Source of the DNA: Thiopontia sp964344135
GTDB taxonomy: Bacteria; Pseudomonadota; Gammaproteobacteria; GCF-002020875
Length of the DNA stretch: 64,000 bases
Reading direction: 5' to 3'
Assembly (NCBI GenBank): GCA_964344135.1
Contig: CAYFMF010000001.1
Location: forward strand, 1 to 64,000
Shown here: positions 26,402 through 35,464 of the stretch, piece after piece
How positions within the stretch are numbered: the first letter of the stretch is position 1
Layout of the letters: every line of letters starts with the position of its first letter
Notes under the pieces: model-generated
Database searches by the model: none
The model's input: only the letters and a program-made list of their open reading frames with translations
What the model was told of the DNA's origin: nothing
Program-made: the position numbers and the translations under genes

Positions 26402-27799
26402 GTGAACGGAGAGTTCTCTCCTCATCTGCTGGTACCATTTCTGGACGCCCATCCTGCCGCTGGGACACTTCATGTTGCCTATAGTGGAGGGATGGACTCA
26501 TCCGTTCTGCTCCATGCGCTCTCGCAACTACGCGACAGCGGTGTTCTCCACTCACAACTGCAGGCAATTCATGTCAACCATGGGCTTCAGCCGGAGGCCC
26601 GTCAGTGGGAGGGCCACTGCCGGAAGTTCTGCCAGGAGCACGAAGTCCCCCTGCGGCTGCTTTCGGTCGATGCATCAGCAGCAACAGGAGAGAGTCCCGA
26701 AGAGTCTGCAAGAGAGGCAAGATACCGCGCCCTGAACGGGCAGCTGGGGGTGGGTGACCGGCTGCTGACGGCACACCATCAGGAGGATCAGGCAGAGACG
26801 TTTCTGTTGCAGGCGCTGCGGGGGGCGGGCCCTCGTGGGCTCTCCGCAATGGGTTGCGTAAAGATACTGGAGCAGGGGGCGCTGCTGCGCCCGCTGTTGC
26901 CCTTTTCGCAGCAGTCACTGCGTGAGTTTGCGATCCGGGAGGGGCTGAGCTGGGTTGAGGATCCGACCAACCAGGAGCTCCTGGCCGACAGGAACTATAT
27001 CCGCCACAGGATCCTGCCACTGCTCAAGGCGCGCTGGCCTGCTGCCCCCTCCACACTCTCCCGCAGTGCGCGGCACTGTGCAGAGGCCGCTGCCCTGATC
27101 GACCTCTGGGGCAGTGAGTTGATGGCCGATACCTCCCGGGGCAATCCACTTCAGCTGCGGGACGGTGAGCCTGAGGTGAAGACAAAGCTGCGGATCCGCC
27201 ACTGGATGGAGATGAACGGGGTAGGTGTGCCTGATGAGGCGCATCTGAGCCGTATCATCCGGGAGGTTATTGGCGGACGCGCGGATGCGGAGCCACTGGT
27301 CCGCTGGAGAGACCGTAGTGGGACAGTGGTTGAGGTACGTCGTTTCCAGCGTGCCCTCCATCTTCTGCTGGGGGAGAGAGTGGAGGTGTCGCCCCCTGTA
27401 GTTGAGGAGTGGGATCTGGAAGGGGTACTGCAGTGGCCTCTGCTCAGGGTTGGGCTTCGGGCGCTGCCTGTTGTCGGGGGAGGCATCAGGAGAGAGCTGC
27501 TCCAGGGGCAACGGGTCACCGTGCGAGCACGGGTTGGGGGGGAGCGCTGCCAGCCTCCCGGAAGCATGCAGCGTCGAACCCTGAAGAACATCCTGCGAGA
27601 ACGTGGAGTCCCTCCATGGGAGCGTGATCGAATCCCCCTGCTCTTTGTCGGAGATGAGCTGGCCCAGGTCGTGGGGCATTTTGTCTCTGCCCCCTTTGCG
27701 GCAGGAGGAGATAATGGGCTGAATGGTGGTGGAAAAGGTGAGGAAACCGGATTACTGGTTGAAAGCATCCCTCAAAAAAACGAAAATGGCACTCCATGA
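26402..27799 (+). CDS. tilS: tRNA(Ile)-lysidine synthase
   Basis: Modifies C34 of the minor tRNA-Ile to lysidine so that it reads AUA. 465 residues from a GTG start (26402). The PP-loop ATP motif SGGMDS is at 28-33, with the AHHQEDQAETFLLQALRG segment typical of TilS, the substrate-binding middle domain and the C-terminal domain (CQPPGSMQRRTLKNILRERG). A weak ribosome binding site and the upstream repeat element leave the start somewhat uncertain. Its 3' region approaches the pyrG start. Confidence 0.95.
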   Translation: MNGEFSPHLLVPFLDAHPAAGTLHVAYSGGMDSSVLLHALSQLRDSGVLHSQLQAIHVNHGLQPEARQWEGHCRKFCQEHEVPLRLLSVDASAATGESPEESAREARYRALNGQLGVGDRLLTAHHQEDQAETFLLQALRGAGPRGLSAMGCVKILEQGALLRPLLPFSQQSLREFAIREGLSWVEDPTNQELLADRNYIRHRILPLLKARWPAAPSTLSRSARHCAEAAALIDLWGSELMADTSRGNPLQLRDGEPEVKTKLRIRHWMEMNGVGVPDEAHLSRIIREVIGGRADAEPLVRWRDRSGTVVEVRRFQRALHLLLGERVEVSPPVVEEWDLEGVLQWPLLRVGLRALPVVGGGIRRELLQGQRVTVRARVGGERCQPPGSMQRRTLKNILRERGVPPWERDRIPLLFVGDELAQVVGHFVSAPFAAGGDNGLNGGGKGEETGLLVESIPQKNENGTP

Positions 27800-27845
27800 G
27801 AATATCGCTCCCGCCTCTCTTCACGATCTCTCCCTGGATCCTTCT

Positions 27846-29477
27846 ATGACAAGATATATCTTTATTACTGGTGGTGTGGTCTCCTCTCTTGGGAAAGGGA
27901 TTGCAGCGGCATCCCTGGGTGCAATTCTTGAGGCCCGGGGTCTCAAGGTGACCATGATGAAACTGGACCCCTATCTGAATGTTGATCCGGGAACCATGAG
28001 CCCCTTTCAGCATGGTGAGGTCTTTGTGACAGAGGATGGTGCAGAGACAGATCTCGATTTGGGTCACTATGAGCGATTCATTCGCACCCGGATGACCAAG
28101 AAGAACAATTTTACTGCCGGCCAGATCTACGACAGTGTTCTGCGCAAGGAGCGTCGGGGCGATTATCTGGGGGCAACGGTACAGGCCATTCCCCATGTGA
28201 CCGATGAGATCAAGCACTCCATCATTGCCGGTGCAGGAGATGTGGATGTTGCACTGGTTGAGATTGGCGGAACAGTAGGTGATATCGAGTCTCTCCCTTT
28301 TATGGAGGCGATTCGTCAGCTGGGTCTTGAGGTGGGGCATGAGCGCGCCCTCTTTGTCCATCTCACGCTACTGCCCTGGATCTCTGTTGCCGGTGAACTG
28401 AAGACCAAGCCAACACAGCACTCGGTCAAGGAGCTGAGAAGTATCGGTATCCAGCCCGATATTCTGATCTGTCGTTCCGACCGCCCTCTGCCCGAGGGGG
28501 AGAAGAAGAAGATTGCCCTCTTCACCAATGTGGAGGAGCGGGCTGTCTTCTCTGCTGTCGATGTGAGCAGCATCTACCAGATCCCGATGCTGCTGCATCA
28601 GCAGGGGATGGACGAGATCGTTGTCAACAAGTTCCGGATGGATCTTCCGGAGGCCGACCTGAGCGAGTGGGAGCGGGTCGTCTATCATCAGGAAAATCCT
28701 CAGCACGAGGTGACCATTGGCATGGTTGGCAAATACATGGACCTGACAGAGGCCTACAAGTCCCTCTCGGAGGCGCTGATCCATGCGGGCATCCATACGG
28801 ACACCAAGGTGAGGATCCAGTATCTTGATTCGGAAGAGCTGGAGAAGTGCGATATCTCCTGTCTCGATGGCCTCGATGCCATCCTTGTCCCGGGAGGCTT
28901 TGGCAAGCGCGGGGTTGAGGGGAAGATTGCGGCCGTTCAGTTTGCCAGAGAGAGAAAGATCCCCTATCTGGGAATCTGTCTCGGCATGCAGGTTGCGGTC
29001 ATTGAGTATGCCCGCCACATGGCCAGGATGGAGGGGGCACACAGTACCGAATTTGAACAGGATACCCCCTATCCTGTTGTGGCACTGGTTACCGAGTGGC
29101 TTGCTGCCGATGGCTCCATCGAGCAGCGCGATGAGGGCTCCGATCTTGGTGGGACCATGCGTCTTGGGGGGCAGGAGTGTCGATTGACAGAAGGCTCTCT
29201 GGTCAGAGCGCTTTACGGGCAGGATCAGATTGTGGAGCGTCACCGCCACCGTTATGAGGTCAATAGCCAGCTGGTTCCCAGGCTGGAGGAGGCCGGCATG
29301 ATCTTCTCGGGCCGCTCGGTTGATGGGGAGCTGGTTGAGATGGTGGAGCTAAAGGATCACCCCTGGTTTGTCGCCTGCCAGTTTCACCCTGAATTTACCT
29401 CTACTCCACGCGATGGGCATCCACTCTTCAGTGGTTTCGTCTCTGCCGCATTGCAGTATCATCAGAGCCAGGGATAG
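27846..29477 (+). CDS. pyrG: CTP synthase
   Basis: Makes CTP from UTP, ATP and glutamine. 543 residues from ATG 27846 (MTRYIFITGGVVSSLGKG). The frame is open further up into tilS, but those residues are not family-like. The N-terminal synthetase domain is followed by the class I amidotransferase domain with Cys378 (GICLGMQ) and the C-terminal His-Glu pair in CQFHPEFTSTP. Followed 11 bp on by kdsA, as in other Gammaproteobacteria (pyrG-kdsA-eno). Confidence 0.98.
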   Translation: MTRYIFITGGVVSSLGKGIAAASLGAILEARGLKVTMMKLDPYLNVDPGTMSPFQHGEVFVTEDGAETDLDLGHYERFIRTRMTKKNNFTAGQIYDSVLRKERRGDYLGATVQAIPHVTDEIKHSIIAGAGDVDVALVEIGGTVGDIESLPFMEAIRQLGLEVGHERALFVHLTLLPWISVAGELKTKPTQHSVKELRSIGIQPDILICRSDRPLPEGEKKKIALFTNVEERAVFSAVDVSSIYQIPMLLHQQGMDEIVVNKFRMDLPEADLSEWERVVYHQENPQHEVTIGMVGKYMDLTEAYKSLSEALIHAGIHTDTKVRIQYLDSEELEKCDISCLDGLDAILVPGGFGKRGVEGKIAAVQFARERKIPYLGICLGMQVAVIEYARHMARMEGAHSTEFEQDTPYPVVALVTEWLAADGSIEQRDEGSDLGGTMRLGGQECRLTEGSLVRALYGQDQIVERHRHRYEVNSQLVPRLEEAGMIFSGRSVDGELVEMVELKDHPWFVACQFHPEFTSTPRDGHPLFSGFVSAALQYHQSQG

Positions 29478-29488
29478 GAGAGATCGTT

Positions 29489-30322
29489 ATGGAGTTATGT
29501 GGCGCTGAGGTCGGACTGGATCAACCACTGTTCCTGATTGCCGGCCCCTGTGTAATTGAGAGCAGGGCACTTGCGCTGGAGACTGCGGGCAAGCTGAAAG
29601 AGATTACCGACCGCCTTGGAATCCACTTTATCTACAAATCCTCTTACGACAAGGCGAACCGGACCTCACTGTCGAGCTACCGGGGTCCGGGGATGGAGGA
29701 GGGATTGAAGATACTCTCCGAGGTCAAGGGGCAGATTGGGGTATCGATCCTGACAGATGTTCATGAGGATACCCCACTGGATGAGGTGAGTGATGTGGCG
29801 GATGTGTTGCAGACCCCCGCCTTCCTCTGTCGTCAGACCAACTTTATTCAGAGTGTTGCGCGCCAGGGGCTGCCGGTCAATATCAAGAAGGGACAGTTCC
29901 TCTCTCCATGGGAGATGCGCAACGTCACCGACAAGGCGAGGGCAACGGGGAATGGACAGATCATGGCCTGTGAGCGTGGAGCCAGCTTCGGCTACAACAA
30001 CCTGGTCTCCGACATGCGCTCCCTGGCGGTGATGCGGGAGACCGGATGTCCGGTGGTTTTTGATGGAACCCACTCTGTTCAGTTGCCTGGTGGGCAGGGG
30101 GGAAGCTCTGGCGGGCAGCGCGAGTTTGTTCCTGTGTTGGCGCGGGCTGCGGTTGCGGTGGGTGTCTCAGGGCTCTTTATGGAGACCCACCCGGATCCGG
30201 ACAAGGCGCTCAGCGATGGCCCTAATGCCTGGCCGCTGGAGAGGATGGAGCCGCTGCTGGAGACACTGATGGCCATTGACTCAAACGTGAAGAGGTTGGG
30301 GTTTGCCGAGCAGGAGCAGTAG
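29489..30322 (+). CDS. kdsA: 3-deoxy-8-phosphooctulonate synthase (Kdo-8-P synthase)
   Basis: Condenses phosphoenolpyruvate with arabinose 5-phosphate to Kdo-8-phosphate for the LPS inner core. 277 residues. FLIAGPCVIES, FIYKSSYDKANRTSLSSYRG and NIKKGQFLSPWEM are diagnostic. The next gene, eno, makes its PEP substrate. A 94-bp spacer separates them, with no clear terminator. Confidence 0.98.
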   Translation: MELCGAEVGLDQPLFLIAGPCVIESRALALETAGKLKEITDRLGIHFIYKSSYDKANRTSLSSYRGPGMEEGLKILSEVKGQIGVSILTDVHEDTPLDEVSDVADVLQTPAFLCRQTNFIQSVARQGLPVNIKKGQFLSPWEMRNVTDKARATGNGQIMACERGASFGYNNLVSDMRSLAVMRETGCPVVFDGTHSVQLPGGQGGSSGGQREFVPVLARAAVAVGVSGLFMETHPDPDKALSDGPNAWPLERMEPLLETLMAIDSNVKRLGFAEQEQ

Positions 30323-30416
30323 CCAGCTGCCGAACTCCATAACAGAACAGCAGGTGCCCTCTGGAGACCATGGGGACCGAATTCAATACGACAACTGAAA
30401 GAGAAACAGGATTGCC

Positions 30417-31715
30417 ATGTCAGAGATAACCAATATTGTTGCACGTCAGATAGTTGACTCCCGCGGAAACCCAACGGTTGAGGTGGATGTTGCTGTCGCC
30501 TCCGGTGCAGTGGGGCGGGCGGCTGTGCCATCCGGCGCCTCCACAGGTTCACGAGAGGCGGTAGAGCTGCGTGATGGTGACGCCTCCCGTTATGGTGGAA
30601 AGGGGGTGCTGAAGGCGGTTGGTAATGCCAATGGAGAGATTCGTGATGCCCTGGTGGGTATGGATGTGACTGCCCAGAGTGAGATTGATCAGACCATGAT
30701 TGAGCTGGATGGGACTGCAAACAAGGGGCGGCTTGGTGCCAATGCGCTGTTGGCGGTCTCCATGGCAGCAGCACATGCTGCAGCCAATGAGCAGGGTGTT
30801 CCTCTCTATCGGTATCTGACACCGGATGCACCGTACAAGATGCCGGTACCGATGATGAATATCATCAACGGTGGAGAGCATGCAGACAACAGTATCGATC
30901 TGCAGGAGTTCATGATCCTGCCGGTCGGTGCCGGTTCGGTAACCGAGGCGGTTCGTTACGGTGCGGAGGTTTTTCATGCGCTCAGGAGCGTCCTCTCTGC
31001 GCAGGGAATGAACACGGCAGTGGGTGATGAGGGTGGATTTGCCCCCAACCTCTCCTCCAACGAGGCGGCCATTGAGGTGATTCTCGAGGCGGTCGAGAGG
31101 GCTGGATTCAAGGCGGGCAGTGAGATCTTTATCGGGATTGATGCGGCCAGCTCCGAGTTCTACCAGGATGGGAAATACAATCTGGCCTCGGAGGGCAAGG
31201 TGCTCGACTCATCCGGAATGGTTGATGTGCTTGAGAGCTGGGTGGATCAGTACCCCATTTTGACCATTGAGGATGGGCTGGATGAGGGGGACTGGGATGG
31301 ATGGAAGCAGATGACCGAACGCCTGGGCGACAAGATCCAGCTGGTTGGGGATGATCTCTTCGTGACCAATACCGCGATTCTGAACGAGGGGATCGAGAAG
31401 GGGATTGCCAACTCGATCCTGATCAAGGTCAATCAGATCGGCACCCTTACGGAGACACTGGCTGCGATTCAGATGGCAAAGGATGCCGGCTACACAGCTG
31501 TGGTATCCCACCGTTCCGGTGAGACGGAGGATGTAACCATTGCGGATCTGGCTGTGGCAACCAGTGCGGGCCAGATCAAGACCGGATCCCTCTCACGATC
31601 GGACCGTATTGCAAAATATAACCAGCTGATCCGTATTGAGGAGCAGTTGGGTGGTGAGGCACAGTATGCCGGAATGGGTGCTTTTTATAATCTTCCCCAT
31701 CTGGGAACAGTCTGA
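30417..31715 (+). CDS. eno: Enolase
   Basis: Interconverts 2-phosphoglycerate and phosphoenolpyruvate and is part of the RNA degradosome in some relatives. 432 residues, the standard length. Landmarks: ARQIVDSRGNPTVEVDV, DEGGFAPNLSSNE (catalytic Glu), IEDGLDEGDWDGW, LIKVNQIGTLTET and the signature SHRSGETEDVTIADLAVAT. The ribosome binding site aggA precedes the ATG by about 7 nt. Confidence 0.98.
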   Translation: MSEITNIVARQIVDSRGNPTVEVDVAVASGAVGRAAVPSGASTGSREAVELRDGDASRYGGKGVLKAVGNANGEIRDALVGMDVTAQSEIDQTMIELDGTANKGRLGANALLAVSMAAAHAAANEQGVPLYRYLTPDAPYKMPVPMMNIINGGEHADNSIDLQEFMILPVGAGSVTEAVRYGAEVFHALRSVLSAQGMNTAVGDEGGFAPNLSSNEAAIEVILEAVERAGFKAGSEIFIGIDAASSEFYQDGKYNLASEGKVLDSSGMVDVLESWVDQYPILTIEDGLDEGDWDGWKQMTERLGDKIQLVGDDLFVTNTAILNEGIEKGIANSILIKVNQIGTLTETLAAIQMAKDAGYTAVVSHRSGETEDVTIADLAVATSAGQIKTGSLSRSDRIAKYNQLIRIEEQLGGEAQYAGMGAFYNLPHLGTV

Positions 31716-31739
31716 ACGGTAATGCAAACCGCGCATACC

Positions 31740-31900
31740 TGAGCCATTTGCAAAACTATCGACGGATGGGACGCTGCCCCACAACGAGCTATTTTTGACG
31801 CTGGAATGAGGTTTATAGTCATCTATATGCCGAATTTCAGTGTTAACAAAGAGCCGTTGTGGGTGGTGCTCACGCCGGTTAGAGTCTTGCAAATGGCTCA
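31740..31900. repeat. 161-bp element with terminal inverted repeats (MITE-like)
   Basis: tgagccatttgcaaaact (31740-31757) and agtcttgcaaatggctca (31883-31900) are inverted copies matching at 17 of 18 positions. A second inner pair, cccacaacg (about 31778-31786) and cgttgtggg (31855-31863), is perfect. No open frame lies inside. It fills most of the 221-bp eno-ftsB gap, where relatives usually have a short spacer. It is similar in size to the element at 26185 but different in sequence. Confidence 0.65.
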
Positions 31901-31936
31901 CCTGTTCAGAGGTTCCTTAACAGCTGCTGTCAGGCG

Positions 31937-32287
31937 ATGAATATTCGTCTGTTGATTGCTGGACTCCTGTTACTGATTGCGGTACTACAATACAAGCTCT
32001 GGTTCTCGCAAAAGGGAATTCCATGGGTCCTGGAGATGGAGCACTCCATTCTCCAGCAGAAAAGGGTGAATGAGCGCCTCAGGGTCTGTAATCGTGAACT
32101 GCGGGCTGAGGTGGTCGATCTCAAGAGCGGCAAGGAGGCACTGGAGGAGCGCGCCAGGAATGACCTCGGGATGATCAGGCCAGGAGAGATCTTTGTCTCC
32201 ACTGTGGGTTCCCCACAGGAGGTTGGTGGGGCTTTTTCCGGTCCCGGAATTGATGGAGAGGGGCAATGCGAAAAGGTGATCCGTTGA
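31937..32287 (+). CDS. ftsB: Cell division protein FtsB
   Basis: Bitopic divisome protein acting with FtsL and FtsQ. 116 residues: an N-terminal membrane segment (LLIAGLLLLIAVLQYKLWF, residues 5-23), then a coiled coil (VNERLRVCNRELRAEVVDLKSG). The family ending EERARNDLGMIRPGEIFV follows. A Gly/Pro-rich tail of about 25 residues extends past the usual end and overlaps the ispD start by 22 bp. Confidence 0.93.
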   Translation: MNIRLLIAGLLLLIAVLQYKLWFSQKGIPWVLEMEHSILQQKRVNERLRVCNRELRAEVVDLKSGKEALEERARNDLGMIRPGEIFVSTVGSPQEVGGAFSGPGIDGEGQCEKVIR

Positions 32288-32991
32288 TCTGGGGTGTTGT
32301 TCCCGCTGCTGGCGTGGGCATGCGGATGGGTGCGGATCGACCCAAGCAGTATCTCTCTCTATCCGGAATCCCGGTCATACAGCACAGCATCAACCGTCTG
32401 CTCTCACTGGAGCGTATCCAGGGGGTTGTGGTTGCCATTGCCCCGGAAGATCGCTGGTGGCAGGAGATTGAGTGGGGGGGTGAGATCAATCCTCGAGAGA
32501 TTCTGGTGGCTGAAGGGGGTGCAGAGCGCTCGGACTCCGTTCTCAATGCCCTGGAGCTGCTCTCTGATATCGCCTCTGAGGATGACTGGGTTCTTGTCCA
32601 CGATGCGGCCCGACCCTGCCTGAGTGAGAGTGATCTGAAGGCCATGGTTGAGCGGTTATGGGAACATCCGGTAGGTGGAATCCTTGCCGCCCCACTCTCG
32701 GATACAATCAAGCGTGCAGATGTGGATGGAGCAATCTCCGAGACAGTGAACCGTGCCGGCCTCTGGCGTGCCCTGACGCCACAGATGTTCCGCTTGGGGA
32801 TGTTGCGCGATGCTCTGCGGAAGAGCAGGGATGAGGGGGTGGCGATAACGGATGATGCACAGGCGATAGAGCAGCTTGGTTTTCAGCCTCAGCTGGTTGC
32901 CGGTGATGCCGGGAACATGAAGATCACCCACCCGGGAGATATTGTGCTGGCAGAGGAGATACTGCACAGGCAGAGAGGAGAGATGGAGTGA
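32266..32991 (+). CDS. ispD: 2-C-methyl-D-erythritol 4-phosphate cytidylyltransferase
   Basis: Third step of the non-mevalonate pathway, forming CDP-methylerythritol. 241 residues with the N-terminal PAAGVGMRMGADRPKQYL nucleotide motif, the VLVHDAARPC segment and TDDAQAIE. The ATG at 32266 has a good ribosome binding site (ggagagggg) inside the end of ftsB. The GTG start of ispF overlaps its stop. Confidence 0.97.
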   Translation: MRKGDPLIWGVVPAAGVGMRMGADRPKQYLSLSGIPVIQHSINRLLSLERIQGVVVAIAPEDRWWQEIEWGGEINPREILVAEGGAERSDSVLNALELLSDIASEDDWVLVHDAARPCLSESDLKAMVERLWEHPVGGILAAPLSDTIKRADVDGAISETVNRAGLWRALTPQMFRLGMLRDALRKSRDEGVAITDDAQAIEQLGFQPQLVAGDAGNMKITHPGDIVLAEEILHRQRGEME

Positions 32992-33461
32992 GGATAGGCC
33001 ACGGTTTTGATGTCCATGCCTTTGGTGATGGGGACTACCTGACGCTTTGTGGTGTCAGGATCCCCTACAGCAGGGGATTCAAGGCGCACTCGGATGGTGA
33101 TGTGGCGATTCACGCCCTCTGTGATGCGCTGCTGGGAGCGACTGCACTTGGAGATATCGGGCAGCTCTTTCCGGACCATGATCCGCAGTATCAGGGGATG
33201 GAGAGCAGGAACTTTCTCCGGGAGGTGGTCTCCAGGGTTCATGGTCAGGGGTATCGGATCGGGAATGTGGATCTTACCGTTATTGCACAGGAGCCAAAGC
33301 TCTCCCCCCATGTTCAGGAGATGCGAGAGTTGTTGATGAAGGAGCTGGATGTTGCGCTGGATCAGGTCAGTGTCAAGGCGACCACAACCGAAAGGCTCGG
33401 GTTTATCGGGCAGAGAGAGGGTATTGCCGTACATGCTGTCGCCATCCTCTTTCCCGCATAG
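32988..33461 (+). CDS. ispF: 2-C-methyl-D-erythritol 2,4-cyclodiphosphate synthase
   Basis: Cyclises CDP-ME-2-phosphate in isoprenoid synthesis. 157 residues, GTG start overlapping the ispD stop. Zinc-site motifs DVHAF near the N-terminus, HSDGDVAIHALCDALLGA and DIGQLFPDHDP are present, and KATTTERLGFIGQREGI ends the protein. Separate from IspD, not fused. Confidence 0.98.
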   Translation: MRIGHGFDVHAFGDGDYLTLCGVRIPYSRGFKAHSDGDVAIHALCDALLGATALGDIGQLFPDHDPQYQGMESRNFLREVVSRVHGQGYRIGNVDLTVIAQEPKLSPHVQEMRELLMKELDVALDQVSVKATTTERLGFIGQREGIAVHAVAILFPA

Positions 33462-34488
33462 CCCGCTTCCATTTGCCCATGGCCAACCTCCGGCCACGGC
33501 AACCATACGATCGACACCTGAGGATTTCCGTGTGGTTGAGGATCTGGGATTCTCCCCCTCCGGTGAGGGGCAGCACCAGATGGTTGAGATCGAGAAGCGA
33601 GAGCTGAACAGTGATCAGGTGGCATCGATGATCGCCAGACAACTGGGGGTCAGGCGCAGGGATGTAGGGCTTGCAGGGCTGAAGGATCGATTTGCGGTGA
33701 CACGTCAGTGGTTCTCCGTGGATCTGGCCGGCCAAGAGCCGCCCGACTGGAGCCTGTTGGAGGAGCAGGTCTCCGGTCAACAGCAGTTGAGGGTTCTTCA
33801 GGCCCACCGTCACGGGAGAAAGCTGCGCAAGGGGGCGTTGCGCGGGAATCTCTTTCAGCTCACGCTGCGCAATATTGAGGGGGAGCGTCAGCAGCTGGAG
33901 CAGCGTCTGGAGTGGGTGAGAAGGGACGGGGTCCCCAACTATTTTGGGGAGCAGCGTTTTGGCCGTGGGGGAGGGAATGTGGCACGTGCCCTGCAGATGT
34001 TCAGAGGGGAGTATCGGCCGCGTGGCAGGCATGAGCGTGGTCTGCTTCTCTCTGCTGCACGTTCGGAGCTCTTTAACCGGGTCTGTGCCGCCCGGGTTCT
34101 GGAGGGGGCCTGGAACAGGCCGATTGAGGGTGACGTCTATGCGCTGGCAGGAAGTCGCGCCCATTTCCATCAGGAGAGGGTGGACCAGGAGATTCTGCGC
34201 AGAATTGGGGAGCATGATATTCATCCAACAGCCCCTCTCTGGGGGGAGGGGCCACTGGAGACCACAGGGGATGCAGAGAGATTTGAACGATCGGCCCTCT
34301 CTGGCGGGGAGGCGTTGATGCGTGGGCTGGAGCAGGCAAGGATGAAGCAGGACCGACGTTCCCTGCGGCTCACTCCGAAAGAGATGAGCTGGAGCTGGGT
34401 GGACTCTCAGACTCTGGAGCTCCAGCTCTGGCTTCCTGCCGGGAGCTATGCCACCGTCGTGTTGCGGGAGCTTGTGAACTACTCCTGA
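33433..34488 (+). CDS. truD: tRNA pseudouridine(13) synthase TruD
   Basis: Makes pseudouridine at position 13 of tRNA-Glu. 351 residues from ATG 33433, which overlaps ispF by 29 bp. Catalytic Asp85 in LAGLKDRFAVTRQWFSV, FRVVEDLGFSPSGEGQH upstream, and NYFGEQRFGRGG in the catalytic domain are typical. Its 3' end overlaps the convergent Smr gene by 10 bp. The surE-pcm-nlpD-rpoS genes that often follow truD are not here. Confidence 0.95.
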   Translation: MLSPSSFPHSPLPFAHGQPPATATIRSTPEDFRVVEDLGFSPSGEGQHQMVEIEKRELNSDQVASMIARQLGVRRRDVGLAGLKDRFAVTRQWFSVDLAGQEPPDWSLLEEQVSGQQQLRVLQAHRHGRKLRKGALRGNLFQLTLRNIEGERQQLEQRLEWVRRDGVPNYFGEQRFGRGGGNVARALQMFRGEYRPRGRHERGLLLSAARSELFNRVCAARVLEGAWNRPIEGDVYALAGSRAHFHQERVDQEILRRIGEHDIHPTAPLWGEGPLETTGDAERFERSALSGGEALMRGLEQARMKQDRRSLRLTPKEMSWSWVDSQTLELQLWLPAGSYATVVLRELVNYS

Positions 34489-35039
34489 GGCGCTTCTCTC
34501 TTCAGTAGCACATAGAGGGCCCCGGTCCCACCATCCCGTTGTTGTGCCGAACAGAAGGCCAGGACCTCTCTGCGCTGACGCAGCCAGCGGTTGACCAGGC
34601 TCTTGAGAACAGGGAGCTGACCGGCAGAACGTCTCCCCTTTCCATGGATCAGGTGAAAACAGCGTATCCTGCGCTCCCTTGCCTCTTGCAGAAAGTCATC
34701 CAGCATCTCCATGGCCTCCTGGCTGTTCAGTCCGTGGAGATCGATCTCCATCGAGGAGCAGAACGCCCCTTTTCTGAATTTTCGCAGAGTGGCGTGGGGA
34801 AGGGGGGAGCGAACATAGAGTAGCCGCTCCTCCGCCTCAACCCGCTCCTCATTGTTGAGTATGGAGTGGTTCTCGTCCCACCACTCTGTGGTCTGTTCTG
34901 AAGGGGGCTGGTACTGTCTCCCCCTCTTTTTCTCTGCTCCCAGATCCGCCCGGTCGTCCGCCTTGAGGGGGCGAACATCCCGCACCATCTTGCGAAAAAG
35001 GTCAGCCTCACTTGCGGACTCCTCCTCCGGGTCACTCAT
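34479..35039 (-). CDS. Smr domain protein (SmrA/YdaL-like)
   Basis: 186 residues from ATG 35039 (MSDPEEESASEADLFRKMV), preceded by ggaggg. The N-terminal half is charged and probably disordered. The C-terminal Smr domain (about 100-180) carries IDLHGLNSQEAMEMLDDFL and LIHGKGRRSAGQ. Smr domains bind nucleic acid and some have nicking or RNA endonuclease activity; the exact role of this subfamily is unclear. Its start overlaps the stop of the upstream 142-residue gene (ATGA). Confidence 0.9.
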   Translation of the reverse strand: MSDPEEESASEADLFRKMVRDVRPLKADDRADLGAEKKRGRQYQPPSEQTTEWWDENHSILNNEERVEAEERLLYVRSPLPHATLRKFRKGAFCSSMEIDLHGLNSQEAMEMLDDFLQEARERRIRCFHLIHGKGRRSAGQLPVLKSLVNRWLRQRREVLAFCSAQQRDGGTGALYVLLKREAPQE

Positions 35040-35464
35040 GAGAAGAGCTCCCTCCACCAGCGTCGACGGTTGTTCGGCAGGGGTTGTGGGGGTTGCAGAC
35101 TCTCCGGGGGGATCCTCGAGAGGACCCACCCCGGCAGCGGTGGTGTCTCACTGGAGCCGCAGGAGAGGCCGAGGTTGTTGGGGTCGTAGATCTTGACCAT
35201 CGAGGGCTCTTTCAGTCGGTCGGTATAGACAATGCCGCAGACCCGCTCGTGGTGTTCCCTTCGGAGCAGGGAGTCAATCTCCTGGATAAACTGCAGGAAT
35301 ACCTCACTCGATGCCGCTACTGTTGGAGGGGGTTCACCGATGGCATAGATATACCACTCGGCCTGCCCCCCCGAACGCAGGGAGTTCCAGAATCGGGCAA
35401 GGTCATCCCACTGCAGCAGACTGGAGAAGGAGCCATTGAAAGTGTCGAGGTATTGGCTACTCAT
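35036..35464 (-). CDS. Conserved-looking protein of unknown function, 142 residues
   Basis: No family recognised. Acidic N-terminal half rich in aromatic residues (WNSLRSGGQAEWYIYAIGE), then a Pro/Arg-rich C-terminus (PPESLQPPQPLPNNRRRWWRELF). No signal peptide or membrane segment. It overlaps gluQ by four bases upstream and the Smr gene downstream, so the three genes are one coupled unit. The tight coupling and normal codon use support a real gene. Confidence 0.7.
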   Translation of the reverse strand: MSSQYLDTFNGSFSSLLQWDDLARFWNSLRSGGQAEWYIYAIGEPPPTVAASSEVFLQFIQEIDSLLRREHHERVCGIVYTDRLKEPSMVKIYDPNNLGLSCGSSETPPLPGWVLSRIPPESLQPPQPLPNNRRRWWRELFS

